Below the pieces are notes generated by a model, which was not told where the DNA came from, did no database searches, and saw only the letters and a program-made list of their open reading frames with translations. Both the position numbers and the translations under genes were made by a program. A DNA stretch of 64,000 nucleotides, from contig JAAVVG010000014.1 of assembly GCA_012976225.1 (NCBI GenBank), forward strand, positions 558,001-622,000, written 5' to 3'. Source of the DNA: Golubevia sp. BC0850 (Eukaryota; Basidiomycota; Exobasidiomycetes; Golubeviales; Golubeviaceae). Below, piece after piece: positions 34,252-46,300 of this stretch (position 1 is the first letter of the stretch; each line of letters begins with the position of its first letter).

Positions 34252-37038
34252 ATGTCAAGCAGCAGCAGTAGCACCGATGGAGCGGTTTCAAGCTTGTTTT
34301 CCTTCCTCATTCCAACTTCTCAATCCAACAAGACAACTCTTCTAGTCACTTCAGTCGCCATAGTATCTTCTCTAACCACAGCTGGTGTAATCTTAGGAAT
34401 TCAATCGACCAATAGAAAGTCAAGAAGAGCAGATTTAGAACAAAGAGTTAGAAAGGCTACAAGAGAAAGTGGTTTGGGTTCAGAGGAGAAGGACAATCAC
34501 AGTCATCACAGCCATATCTCTCCCTCTGTATCCGGTACTTTACCAAGACCTCGATCTTCAAAACATTTAGGTGTTCCAACTTCAAGATCTTCACTTCTAT
34601 CAAGGCATGGCGATGATAATGAATCCATTACAACTGATGGTGGAACTCCAAGATACCTTTCTTTAATCCCTGGAGGTGCTTCTTCTTCTTCCATGACCCC
34701 TTCTACTTCTTCACTCGCCATCCCTAGAAGAAGAGAGAATTACGATGAATCTTTAATCAGGGAACAGCTCACTAGGAACTATAGTTTCTTGACTGAGGAG
34801 GGAATGAACAAGGTCAGGAATAGCTTCGTGGTGGTGGTGGGAGCTGGTGGGGTGGGTAGTTGGGCTGCGTTGATGCTTCTGAGAAGTGGAATTTCTAACA
34901 TCAGGATCATTGATTTCGATCAGGTGAGTGGAGAAGCGTGTTGGCCAATAGAGTTCAGGTGTAGGAAGGGTGTGATTTCGAAAGCCTCTAAAATCACTAT
35001 ATCTATCCTTTCTCCTCTACCCCTCATAGGTCAGTCTCTCTAGTCTCAACAGACATGCTTGTGCAGATCTAGCCGACGTTGGTAGACCCAAAGTCAACGT
35101 CTGCGCCGACAAGTTCTTACGCATCGCTCCTTGGGCAAACGTAGAGCCTTGCGCTGAGCTTTTCACTGGATCAGAAGCTTCTCGTCTTTTAGGTCCTAGT
35201 CAATCAGTCCCAGGTTTACCTTCACGAGCTCCAGATTACGTGTTCGATGCCATTGACAACATCGAAACGAAGGTAGACCTAATCGCTTACTGTTATGAGA
35301 GAAGAATCCCAGTCTTCAGTTCGATGGGAGCTGGAGCCAAAGCCGATGCAAGTAGAATTCAAATCGGAGACATCTCAATGACTTATGAAGATCCTCTCAG
35401 TAGACAGGTTAGGAGAAAATTGAGAAGTTTGGGGATTCCAAGTTTACCTCCCAAGGAACCTCAAGCTCAAGGAGTTAGTCATAAACCTCCTACTAAACAT
35501 AATGACGGAGAGAAGAAAGGTCTGGAAAGAAGGAAAAAGGAAAAAGAAGAAGAGGTAGCTAGGAAGGGAAAGAATCTTGAGAAAGAAGATGGGAATAAAT
35601 TCAAAGGTTCTTATCAAGGGCAGAAGGATCGAAGTAATCCTCCAACTTCAAGATCTGCTGCTCAAGCTACCGCAGCTTCTACATCTAGTTCAAACTCTTC
35701 AAAGTCAATCGAAATCAATCCAGCTCCTCCAAGGAAATTATCTCACTCTAGAAGAGCTTCTTCAGCTTCATCCTTCGGATCTGGAACCTACGAGACTCCT
35801 CTTACGTCTCCCAGAATGGCTACTCCAAATGAGACAGAAACAAACGTCCCATCTCTAGATGGCATCATGGGAGCTTCAGCTTTAGAGAAAAGTAAAGATG
35901 AGGAGAACGAAGAAGCGATAGAAGATGAATCAGAAGAGTTAGATGGAGATCATTTAAACTCAACCGAAATTCAGATAGAAGAGAAAGCTCAAGAGATTTT
36001 AGATTCGCAAGAAGAAGATGGTTCTTACTTCTCAAGGCAACCAGAAGGTTCATCAAAACGAATGCAGAGATCTGGAACTCAAGTTGAAGAGTTGGTTCCT
36101 GAAGACATTAGATCGAATATGAGAGATCTTCCTCCTACTCCTTCCACTCTTTTCCCAAGAGGAGTCACTTCCAAGGAAACGGATTGGGTGATTCCTTGTG
36201 TTTATTCTACTGAGAAATCTGACACTAGGCTATTACCTCTTCCCGAAGAGGAGTTCCAGAAAGGGAAGGTCGAGGAATTGGCGGCTTTGGAAGACTTTAG
36301 AGTTAGAATTCTGCCAGTACTAGGTGAGTTCCTTCAAAGTTAGAATGTCGGTCCGAGCGACTTGTGGTTAGCTTATCTGCGTCTCTGCCCTCTCTTCTCT
36401 TCTCTATCTCACAGGTCCACTTCCTGCCATGTTTGGAATGGCAGCAGCCACTTACATCATTTGTGAACTAGCTGAACATCCTCACGAACCTCTTCCTTTC
36501 AGAGGAAGGAGACCGCTTTACGAGAGGGTGAGTGAAAGCGACAAATGATCATGGAACCGCTCTTTTTTGACGAAACTTCCTCGTGCTGACATCTTATCTT
36601 CAACCCCTTTCATCCCTCGGATCTTTTTGAATTCACTTCTCTGCTGTTCCTCAGCTTCATAAAGAGCTCGTAATGTCCGAGCTTCAATACCCTTACTCTT
36701 CACTTCCAGGTCAAGCTCCTCGTCAAAAGATCAATCGACAAGACTACCATCTTCCTTTCACAGTGAATGACATCTGCTATATCTTCGAGGAATTGTTCCA
36801 TGGAAGATCAGTGGTACCACCTTTCGAATCTCTCAGTACCGCTAAGTTACTTCGATGGGATCCAAGTCTTCCACTTTCTTATTCCAACATCGCTCTGTTC
36901 AGCAAGAAGGAAGGAAAGAAACACGAGAAAGAATGTTTGGCTACTGGAGTCAGTCCTTTTGAAGTTTGGGGAGAAGAGACGACGACTATGGTTAGGAAAA
37001 GACAGGCGGCTGAAAGGCAAATGGGATTGTTGAGGTAG
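34252..37038 (+). CDS. TCD1: tRNA threonylcarbamoyladenosine dehydratase (Tcd1/Tcd2)
   Basis: An E1-like ATP-dependent enzyme that cyclises t6A37 of tRNA to ct6A, at the mitochondrial outer membrane in yeast. Exons 34252-34923, 35030-36323, 36415-36527, 36655-37038 give 820 residues. An N-terminal hydrophobic segment (LLVTSVAIVSSLTTAGVILG) fits membrane anchoring. The ThiF/MoeB fold shows YSFLTEEGMNKVRNSFVVVV, GAGGVGSWAALMLLRSGISN, DFDQVSLSSLNRHA and DYVFDAIDNIETKVDLIAYC. After ISMTYEDPLSRQVRRKLR comes a Ser/Glu/Lys-rich insert of about 260 residues, then the fold resumes with WVIPCVYSTEK and LGPLPAMFGMAAATYI. The C-terminal Tcd extension follows (TVNDICYIFEELFHGRSVVP). The two yeast paralogues cannot be told apart here. 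Confidence 0.9.
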
Positions 37039-37355
37039 TTGTTGGAATTGTTGATGAATCTCCTTGCATGCAAATACATCTGTATCATCTAATCGGGTCT
37101 CTTAAATCTATACTCATCACTCTTCTTTTGGCCTTTCGTCTGCGCGCCTTGATTTGTGTTCAGAGACGTTGGGGCCATCCTCATGAAATTACAGGAGCCC
37201 CGCTCTCTTTCTCTCTATCCTGTATAAGAGGCTAGAAGAACTTCACTGTCTTTCTCTTCTTCCCTTTTCACCCAAAGACGAAGAAACTCTTCTCTTTATT
37301 TCAAACTCTTTTCAAACCTCACCAGATCTAACTCAACCAAACTCAAACAATCAAA
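37039..37355 (+). promoter_or_regulatory. Promoter of Tudor-like copy D
   Basis: Contains AGGAGCCCCGC (about 37193), a weak match to the family motif, TGTATAAGAG at 37221-37230, and CCTTTTCACCCAAA at about 37264, a block also seen before copies A and B. Confidence 0.45.
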
Positions 37356-37613
37356 ATGTCATCTTTCGAAAGTGAGTTGATCTTTCGTCTTTCTTCTTTG
37401 CATCGTCATAGACTAGAATTCTTTTGTCTCTTTCCTCAATAGCAAATCAGGATGACGTATCTTAGGTCAAGAAAGATGGAAAAACTGGACGAATGACTCG
37501 TGCTGAGGTGAGTGGGATTGAGTGGGTGGCAAATGTTCGTTTTCTTTCCCCTTGCTGACCGAAGCTCCCTTGTCTGCCTACAGGACAAGCTCGCCGAGGA
37601 CAAATCTAAGTAG
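37356..37613 (+). pseudogene. Small Tudor-like gene, copy D (core exon missing)
   Basis: Starts like copy C: MSSFE from ATG TCA TCT TTC GAA with a GTGAGT donor. The exon with GDxVxF is absent; the next recognisable coding stretch is NQDDVS, then a TAG, then VKKDGKTGRMTRAE, and the last exon is identical to copy C (DKLAEDKSK-stop). It therefore keeps promoter, first exon, half of exon 3 and exon 4. From 37493 on it is the right arm of the inverted repeat. It is best read as a truncated or rearranged copy. Confidence 0.6.
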
Positions 37614-37965
37614 AGCTGTACGGATGGAGCGCAAGAGGAGAGGGGTAAGTGATGCCGTGGGTTAGCGACGTCATCGCTCGACAGACGGAGACGACGACCA
37701 GACACTAACATTTCCTCTTCTCAACTGTCTTCCATCATCTCTAATTGTCCTCACAAATCACAGGTGGATCCGACTTTGAAGCAGTGTCGAATCGACCGGT
37801 TCCCAAAACGATGGGTCAGATTTTCATTCATCAGGCATCAAGTCTTTTTGCCTTTTCTCTGTGCTCCTTGAAAAAGAAGCCAAATTTTGAGATCCTGTAA
37901 AGAACCCCAAATGAACGCTTTTCTTCCCCTTGTCTTTCTGCGCTATAACTTTGAGTGAGATTCGA
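37493..37965 (-). repeat. Right arm of 473-bp inverted repeat
   Basis: The reverse complement of 29798-30270 with the same length and no difference noticed. It includes the terminal exon and 3' flank of copy D. The 7.2 kb between the arms holds DUF3237, translin and TCD. Confidence 0.93.
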
Positions 37966-38248
37966 CAGTCGATACTCGATCAGACATTTAGACAGTTCTT
38001 CGACTGAGGAGCTTATTGCTCCCAGAATGAAGAGACTCAAGCTAAAATTCATCATGTTTACATTGAACAGCATGGTAGACTATGGAAGATAGCATTGGGA
38101 AAGTGAGGCTTCCATGCATGAACTGATTCTATTCTGTTCGCGAATCGAGACGCAAACTCTCTTCGTTCTTAAACACTCACTACTCACCTACAACTCATCA
38201 AAACAGAGGAATTAACAAAAGAAAGCATTCCAAGTAACATCCTTGAAA

Positions 38249-38713
38249 ATGACTATGAAAAGTGAGCAGAAACACAAGTATAAAGTCTTGACATTCATCT
38301 CCCCAGTTCGTTTTCAGTCCAACTTTATCTTCTCATTTCTTTATCTCCTGGCAGTTCAGGATACGGTTTCAGTAGTATCTGGAAATGATTTGATTTCCGG
38401 TAAAGTTGTAGAAATCAAGAAAGATGGAGAGGGTAGTGAGTGGTCATTCGACTCAGCTAGTGATCACAGACAGAGAAGGCTCTCTTACTGAAAAGCTGCT
38501 CCCTTTTCTTTTTCTGTTGAAAAGGAACTCTCTACTTAATTGTACAAACGGAAGGATCCGAAACTTCCAAGGCTGTCACTGATGGTGCTGAGGTGAGTGG
38601 CAGATTTCTAGCAAACCACTCCCCACAATCACTCTCTGAACTGATCGACTTTGCAATTTTTCTTTTCTATTAAGCAGTCTTTTCCTGGTCAATTTGGTTC
38701 TATTGGAGTCTAA
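38249..38713 (+). CDS. Small Tudor/SH3-like protein, copy E
   Basis: Four exons (38249-38261, 38355-38432, 38525-38592, 38678-38713) keep phase and give 64 residues: MTMK, IQDTVSVVSGNDLISGKVVE, IKKDGEGTLYLIVQTEGSET, SKAVTDGAESFPGQFGSIGV. The 13-nt first exon and all intron phases equal copy B, and the pattern QDTVSV...GKVVEI...G.LYLIV matches the Tudor-like core with more divergence. Donors are GTGAGC, GTAGTG and GTGAGT, so the second intron is weak; its acceptor is AAAAG. Looks intact but is the most diverged full-length copy. Confidence 0.6.
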
Positions 38714-39126
38714 GAGGTGCACAGTCCATCTCTCAAATGAGACAAATGCTCTCCAGAACTGAGCCAGTGATCCTTTCCTTTCCCTCAAAAGAGAACACTC
38801 CTAGTAGATCCTCCAATCAGAAACAACGTCAGCAAATCATCTCGAAGAACTGAGAGAAAGAGATTTTCTGTGTGAATGAAGTTTGCGGCTTGAGATTGAA
38901 AAGCGTTGCTTGTGCCAATTTTTGAAGAGCTCTCTTGACGTTGCACTTTCCTTTTTGCCTATGAGTTGTGGTTTTCCTCTTTTGTTTTTGATCTTCACTC
39001 TGCATAAACCAAAGCAAGGACACCTTAACTTACTGTGAAGTAAGGGGCCCTCTTCTGTCTATCGCACTCTCGTCTCTCGTTCTCGCTTCCAAGTTCCAAC
39101 TTCTTCTTCTTCCCCTATCAATCCTA
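38714..39126 (+). promoter_or_regulatory. TEL2 upstream region
   Basis: No supported ORF. AAGGGGCCC (39042-39050) lies about 80 bases before the TEL2 ATG, and is followed by a C/T-rich leader. Confidence 0.4.
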
Positions 39127-42100
39127 ATGACTCAACTCTTGGTCTCCTTGGATCCAAAATCGATCCTTCAACAGCTTTCATCTCCAATCCCGTCAGTTTC
39201 CAATCTAACATGCTTACTTCTGGAACCTCTAGCTTCATTAAACCTTCTCTCTTCTTCGGTCAAAAGAAAATATCTTGGATCCAGTTCTCAATTCGATCCG
39301 ATAGATGTCAAATCTTCTTGGATAGCAGATATTCAAATGATTATCTTGGAAAAGATATTGGTGGATTGGAGAGACCAACTGAAGATCGAAGAGAAGAACA
39401 AAAGCAAGGGAAAGGGAAAGGGAAAGGAAAAGGCGAAAGAAGAAATGGAAGAAGATGAAGATACACTCTTGCAGGTCATACTTAGAGGCTGGTTCTTTCC
39501 AGGAGCTCAAGAACGTTTTTCAACCATGAATAACGCTCTAGAATCGTCTTCCAAGAAGGAGAGTGTCAGGATTCTAGCAGCTCAAGTCTCTCTTTCTGGG
39601 TTAAGAGTTTGTTCGTCTTTACTCTCAAGAGCAAATCGATTATCAAATGACACCAACGATCTTATTTTATCCTCAAAATCTAACAACTTCCATCCAGTGA
39701 CATCAAAGTATCTACTACAAATCTTAGAAAGCTTTCAAACAGAAGCACCTTTGATCCTTTTGTTGGACGGAGTTTTGAACGAAAGGAATCCTGCAAAGAG
39801 GAAGTTAGAATGGGAAGACACCCTCAAGAATTTGATCAATCTTACTGACAAAGTTGCCAATTTCACCAAGGGAGACCCTTCGGTCAACCTTGAGAGGGAG
39901 TGAGTTGTGGAATGGGGAACCAGACCTTGGGGTGTGGAAACTAATTTTTTGTGACTTCCTGTTTCTTGCAGGTTCTATCTTTCGAATCTGTCTAATCAAA
40001 TCGAATATGTACTCCATCAAACTTCGAGCCAATCAAAAATGAAGGGTAGGGAAGAGAGAATCAGGTCCTTAGCGAGTCTCATGAGCAAGATGATCAGAAC
40101 TGGTTTCCTGTCTTCGATTCCTCTTCCTTCCAGTATCAACACATCAAGCTTTTGGCACTCAATATTGAAGTCTCTAGTCCCTCGAATCGACTTTCAATCA
40201 TCGAAAGAGGGCTTCTGCACTTTGGAGTATCGATCAACCTGGACTTCCCTTCTATCTCGAATTTCTCCTTCAGAACGATCTCAATTCGGAAAATCGTTGA
40301 TCTTATTCCTGGATACACATTCTCTGCTACCCAATGGTAACAAATCTTTGATAGCGTCAACTGAAATCGGGAAAGTTGGTAGGGAAGGGACTGCATTTCT
40401 CAGCTCAGAGTCGAAAGAGAAGGTCGAGCTGGTGGCTGAAATCTTGGACGTCTTCTTCTCAAGGAGGAGTCGAATAGGAAGCCAAAATTCAGACGAAGGA
40501 GACGAGACTGGAGACTCGGAATCGGATTCCGATGGCTCGTCAGGTAAGGAGAATCTGGCAGAAACCCTTTTGGAGGTTTTGGTGCCGCATGAAAAGGAAG
40601 TTGGAGTGATAGGATCTCATCTTCTGGCTCGGTCGGTCTCACTTTGGGCTGCTAAGCAAGTACATATTGCAGATTTCGAAGAGAAGGCGCTGCTGGAACG
40701 GTTCTTCGAAAGGATAGTGAAGAGTTGGAGTGACGCTACTAGAATCCGAACAGCAAGTATAGTTCAAGAAGAATGTGAGTCGGTCTTCGCAATCATGAGT
40801 CTTCGCCTCTAAACTGAAAGACCTTTCCTTCTCAAAATTCGCCTTCGCATCTTTCCTCAGATCTCACAACATTACTCCTGTCCTCCTTATGCCATCTCAA
40901 ATCAAAAGAGACTTCAAAACAAGCCCTCTCCAGAATCTCTCATCAGCCCAACTTTTTGAACGGAGTCGCCTCTCATCTGGATCACCTGGATCCTCGAATT
41001 CGACGTCTAGGAATGCTAATAGCTGAAATAATGAGCTCTGTCACTTCAACTTCTACCTCTCCAGATGGCAAGGTCAAAACATTAGATTTCGGAAAGACAC
41101 TCTGGGACGGAGTTGGCCAGGGTAAGGAAGAAGCTCGAGTTCTGAGAGCCTTCGTCAACGGGTGGAAACTACATGATCAAATAAATCCAACTGGGAAGAG
41201 AGACTGGACTCCTGTGAGGGTGAGAAGCTTACTTGGGATTGAAATCACCAAGAAAGAAGTCTCAAGGGAGAATGAGGGAGAGACCGATATCATTTCTTCC
41301 AATGAAGTCAAAGAAAACAACCAATCGATTCAAATCAGGTCAAAGAAAAAAACCTCTAGTCCAAAATCAAAAAGGTTACCAGAAAGAGTGCCGCCTCCAG
41401 CCAAGACTTCAAATCCAAGTTCACTCCCATCTCTGTTCCCTCTTCAACATAATCAACCACAAAGGAAACCTCTCATCACTTCCCTTTCCGATTCAGAAGA
41501 AGAGACAAACCTCATGAAAGATAACGGTCAGTCCTCCGATTCAGACTCTTCGCTTCAAGCTTACGAGGTAGCCTCTTCCGACACCTCTGGATCATCTTCA
41601 TATGAAGATACTTCAGACTCAGATGGTGGAGATGATGAAGCTCTAGCTAATCAAATGGGATCAGCTCTAGGTCTAGACGTAGAAGGAATGAAGAAGGCCA
41701 GAGAGGCTGCTGGTGCTGCGAACGGGAAAGATGAAGGATCGTCGCTTGATCCGGGAGTTCCAAAGAAGAAAAGGAAGTTACCACCGGTCTATGTGGCCGA
41801 ACTGATTCCGCTTCTCAAAGCAAATGGGAGGGAGGAGAATAGACTGGCTTTGAGAAATGCTGAAAGCTTGATTCAGAGAAAAGCTGGCTGGGGAGGAGAA
41901 GTTGGTGAGTACCAAGAAGAAGTTAAGATCGGTCACTCCGTCTTTGGCACTAACGCGTTGTTCTCTCTCGTGAATCATAGATGAGAATACGGTTGAGCTA
42001 TCTTACGCTCTTTGTGGACTTGGAGACAATTGGCAGATCAAGGATTTCGAGAAGAGAAGAACTGGCGCTTTGACGGCTTTGATAGTAGCCTCTCCTAGAA

Positions 42101-43141
42101 TTGCTACCGGGTGAGTATCTGAATTCAAACAGTCTGCTCTCGTGCATTAACGTAATTGTACTGACCTCAAACTTATTCTCGGTTTTTGCCAGAGCTGTCA
42201 TTGAACAATACTTCAATCATCAATACTCTAATGCTCAGAGGTTCGCCATTTTGGACTCTTTGGCGTCCGCCTCTCGCGACCTGGCAGGACTTTCTCCACT
42301 ATTTCAAGAGCCTTCCAATTCCACCATCCAATCGGTCACAGCATCTTCCCTTGCCGAGTCTCTCGCCGGCGAGGCGATGAAGCGAGCTAGAAAGGACGGA
42401 GAAGGACATGTCCCTTCGATAGCCAGAGAAAAGTCCTTGACGGTGAATTCTCGACTTCAGTCGACTTCCAGTCCTTCAGTCTCGAGACTTTCAAAGAACG
42501 GATTCTCAAGCTCAGTCAGACCAAAAGAGAGGTACATAGATTTGTCAGGTCCAATCTTCATCTTCCCTCTGATCCAAAGGTTCTGGTCTCATCTTCAAGA
42601 ACTCTCTTCGAGGTCCAGTAGAATGGATTCTTCTGCTTCAAGATCCTATTTTGGGGCTGGAACTGGAAGCCTCTTCTCTCCTATGATGATCTCTAGATTC
42701 TTGGATTCTCTTTCCGTAATGGTCGATTCAAGTCGGAATTCACTCGATTTCTTAGCTGTCATCAGTCCAGAGATCTTGGAGCTGGTCTTGAGAACCTCTA
42801 GAGATGCTATATCTGTCTCTCTCAAGAATCTGAAATCTTCTAATGGAGAAGAGGAGATGGGTCATGGTGGCGACGTGGTTTCAACCATCAATTCATCTTT
42901 GGCTGGACTGGCTTTGGTGGCTCTGGACGCCTCTTGGGAGATGGAAAGGTCGAAGACTTTGAGAAGAGACAGGATCGAACTGGTTGGGAAGATTGGATCT
43001 TGGGCTGCAGAAGTATTCGAAAGAGAGGAGAAAAAAGGGGAAGGGGGTGGTGGGAAACGAGTGGCTAGAACGAGCGCGGCTCTGGTTCTGAGAGTGGCTG
43101 AAATTAGGGGTGAATGGAGAGAGAACATGTTGGGCTACTAG
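39127..43141 (+). CDS. TEL2: Telomere length regulation protein Tel2 (TTT complex)
   Basis: With Tti1/Tti2 and Hsp90 it stabilises PIKK kinases (TOR, ATM, ATR). Exons 39127-39899, 39972-40774, 40861-41904, 41981-42110 and 42193-43141 give 1232 residues. The Tel2 C-terminal domain is clear: FLNGVASHLDHLDPRIRRLG, MLIAEIMSS, then PPVYVAELIPLLKANGREEN, ALRNAESLIQRK, ELSYALCGLGDNWQIKDFEK, TALIVASPRIATGAVIEQYF and NHQYSNAQRFAILDSLASAS. Between the blocks lies an acidic Ser-rich linker (SDSDSSLQAYEVASSDTSGS), the usual place for CK2 phosphorylation that links Tel2 to R2TP (known for the family, inferred here). The N-terminal Lys/Glu tract is extra. Confidence 0.9.
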
Positions 43142-43396
43142 AAGGAAATGTAAACATGTAATCGACACGTAATTCGGTACAAATTCGAGGAGAAATCACG
43201 AATAGAAAGGAGAGTGACGCGTTTTGGCTGTGAGAGATGCAAAGATCTCCTTCGTTCCAACTCCTCCCTGCCCTGTCCTCATCCTCACTCCCAAAAAAGA
43301 TACACTCATTTAACAAGACATCAACCCAATCTCATTTCTTTCACTACTACTTCATCCACCACACCACCTACTTTCCTCCAATTCATCGCGCCCGGG

Positions 43397-46300
43397 ATGT
43401 CTTCCTCTGGCGCCGAAGCTATGGACGTAGATCAAGCTGCTTCTGGATCCAATGGAGCAGCACCATCAGTGCTAGTCTCTAGAGCTTTATCAGAAGATCA
43501 AGATCAAGACAAGTTATCAGACATCCTGCCAGAGAGTGGAGATCCAAGTCGTGCTCCAACTGCAAGTGCTTCCGCATCCAAAGCTGCAACTCCAGCACCA
43601 GCTGAGGAAGAGGAAGAAGAGGATGCTTTGCAAATAGAAGAAGAAGTAGAAGAGGATGAAGAAGAAGGAAATGAAACAAAGGATTCGAATCAGAATTCCC
43701 CAAACAAATCTGCCAGACAATTGGAAAAGCAGAAGCAAAAGGAATCTGAGAAAGCAGAGAAGAATGAGAAGAAACAAGCTCAACAATTAAAGAAGGAAGC
43801 TCAAAACAATGCCATGTCTAGTAGTAGAAAAGATGTTCAAAACTCAAAACAACAAGACAGTATGAAGAGGTTCTCCTATCTACTTGGTCAGACTGAACTC
43901 TTTCAACATTTCATTGATATCAAGAAGGAAAGAGATCCAGAGTTCGCAAAGATGGTAGATGAGTCTCAAGCTCAAGCTGCCGCTGCAAAGAGTAAGCCTG
44001 GTAGAAAGAAGAAGGGAGCTGTTGACGCCGATGGAACCAGGAGAAGAAAGACTGAGAAGGAGGAAGATGAGGAACTTCTAAAGGAGGGAGCGGAAGAGGA
44101 CGATTCTTTCGTTTTCAATGAGCCTCCCCCTTATGTTACTGGTGGAAAGATGAGAGATTACCAGGTTCAAGGTCTCAATTGGATGATGTGAGTCTGCTCT
44201 TCAGGCGGGAAGGTTGGCTCAGCCCTCCCTCCTTTTCTCTTATCTCCACTTAATCCTCCGCTGACTTCTCTACCTTCTCTCCTTCTTTCTCATCACCCTT
44301 TCCAATCTCTCTCACTCTCGAATACTCGTTGCTATCAGCTCCCTCTATCAACACGGTATCAATGGAATCCTAGCAGACGAGATGGGATTGGGAAAGACAC
44401 TTCAAACGATTTCGTTCTTGGGTTACCTCAAGTACTTCTGTGATACTCCTGGTCTTCATTTGGTAGTAGTTCCAAAGAGTACCTTGGATAATTGGAGAAG
44501 AGAATTCTCCAAGTGGATCCCCGGCGGATTCAGAGTCGTCACCTTGCAGGGTTCAAAGGAAGAGAGAGTGAGTCCTACTTGCCGATGGAGTCGATTGGGA
44601 GTGGCCAGCAATGGGAGAGAGCGAGGGAGTAAAAAGGGATATAGTTGAACGGATGCTGGATCTGAAGATGCAAATCCGAGGGTCAAGATCTCACAATCAG
44701 AACCAAGGCGGTGGGAGGGGACAGGGAAGCACAAAGCGGGATGTATGCCTCTTCTACGCCTCCCTCTTGATCTCCCGTTTTATCCAGAAGAACTCTGCTT
44801 TTGCCATACTCACCTTTCACTTCTCACTTCCCTTCTCCTCGCTCCGCAGAATGAGGTCATTCAAGGCTCCCTTCTCTCTCAAGATTTCGACGTCCTTCTC
44901 ACCACCTACGAAATGTGTTTACGTGAGAAAGGGGCTCTCAAGAAGCTCTCTTGGGAATACATCGTCATCGATGAAGCTCATCGTATCAAGAACGTAGACT
45001 CCATGTTGAGTCAGATTGTCAGAACTTTCACTTCAAGAAGTAGACTCTTGATCACTGGAACCCCTCTTCAAAACAACCTGATGGAACTCTGGAGTTTGTT
45101 GAACTTCTTGTTGGTGAGTATAAATGGCTTCACTTCTTTCTCCCTTTCGTCTCAACCCAATCCCCCTTCTGAGCGACGTCGAAGCCTTTTCTGATTTCAT
45201 CTTCTTCGTTGTTTCCGTCCTCAGCCTGACGTGTTCTCCAACTCCGAAGACTTTGAATCCTGGTTCAAGGATAAAGGAGAAGAAAACCAAGATCAAGTTG
45301 TTCAGCAACTCCACAAAGTACTACGTCCATTCTTGCTTCGTCGCGTCAAAGCCGACGTCGAGAAATCTCTACTTCCAAAGAAGGAGATCAACGTCTTCGT
45401 AGGATTGACAGAGATGCAACGTAAATGGTACAAGTCTTTGCTGGAGAAGGATATTGATGCCGTCAATGGAAGTGGTGGAAAGAAGGAAGGTAAAACTAGA
45501 TTGTTGAACATCGTTATGCAGCTGCGTAAGTGTTGTAACCATCCTTACCTCTTCGATGGAGCCGAACCTGGACCTCCTTTCACAACCGACGAACATCTCA
45601 TCTTCAACTCTGGTAAGATGATCATCCTAGACAAGCTTCTGTCAAAGATGAAGGAAAAGGGATCCAGAGTTCTCATCTTCAGTCAAATGAGCCGTGTTCT
45701 CGACATCTTGGAGGATTACTGCAACTTCAGAGAGTACAGTGAGTAGCTTCAAAAATGTTACTGTTTTGTTGTCTTCCTTTCTGACTCTCTCCCCCCTTTC
45801 CTTCTCAGACTACTGTCGTATAGACGGTAACTCCGCTCACGAGGATCGTATCGCTGCCATCGATGACTACAACAAGCCAGGAAGTGAGAAGTTCGTTTTC
45901 TTGCTCACTACTCGTGCTGGAGGTCTAGGAATCAACCTTACTACCGCCGACATCGTCGTACTGTTTGACTCGGACTGGAATCCTCAAGCTGATCTTCAAG
46001 CCATGGATCGTGCTCACAGAATCGGTCAAACCAAGCAAGTCTACGTCTTCCGTTTCGTTACCGAGAAGGCTATCGAAGAACGTATCTTGGACAGAGCAGC
46101 TCAGAAACTGAAGTTGGACCAGCTCGTCATTCAACAAGGAAGAGCTCAAAACGCTCAGAAGGCTGCTCAGAACAAGGGAGATCTGGTAGACATGATTCAA
46201 CATGGAGCTGAAGACATCATTGGTAACAAGTCGAATGCGATGACGATCGACGAAGACATCGACGCCATTATCGCTAAGGGAGAGGAGAGAACTGCTCTCT

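Noticed and set aside
29798-37965. Inverted repeat as termini of a DNA transposon
   Set aside because: The interior holds three ordinary host genes, no transposase, no flanking target duplication, and the repeat boundaries fall in gene exons and flanks.
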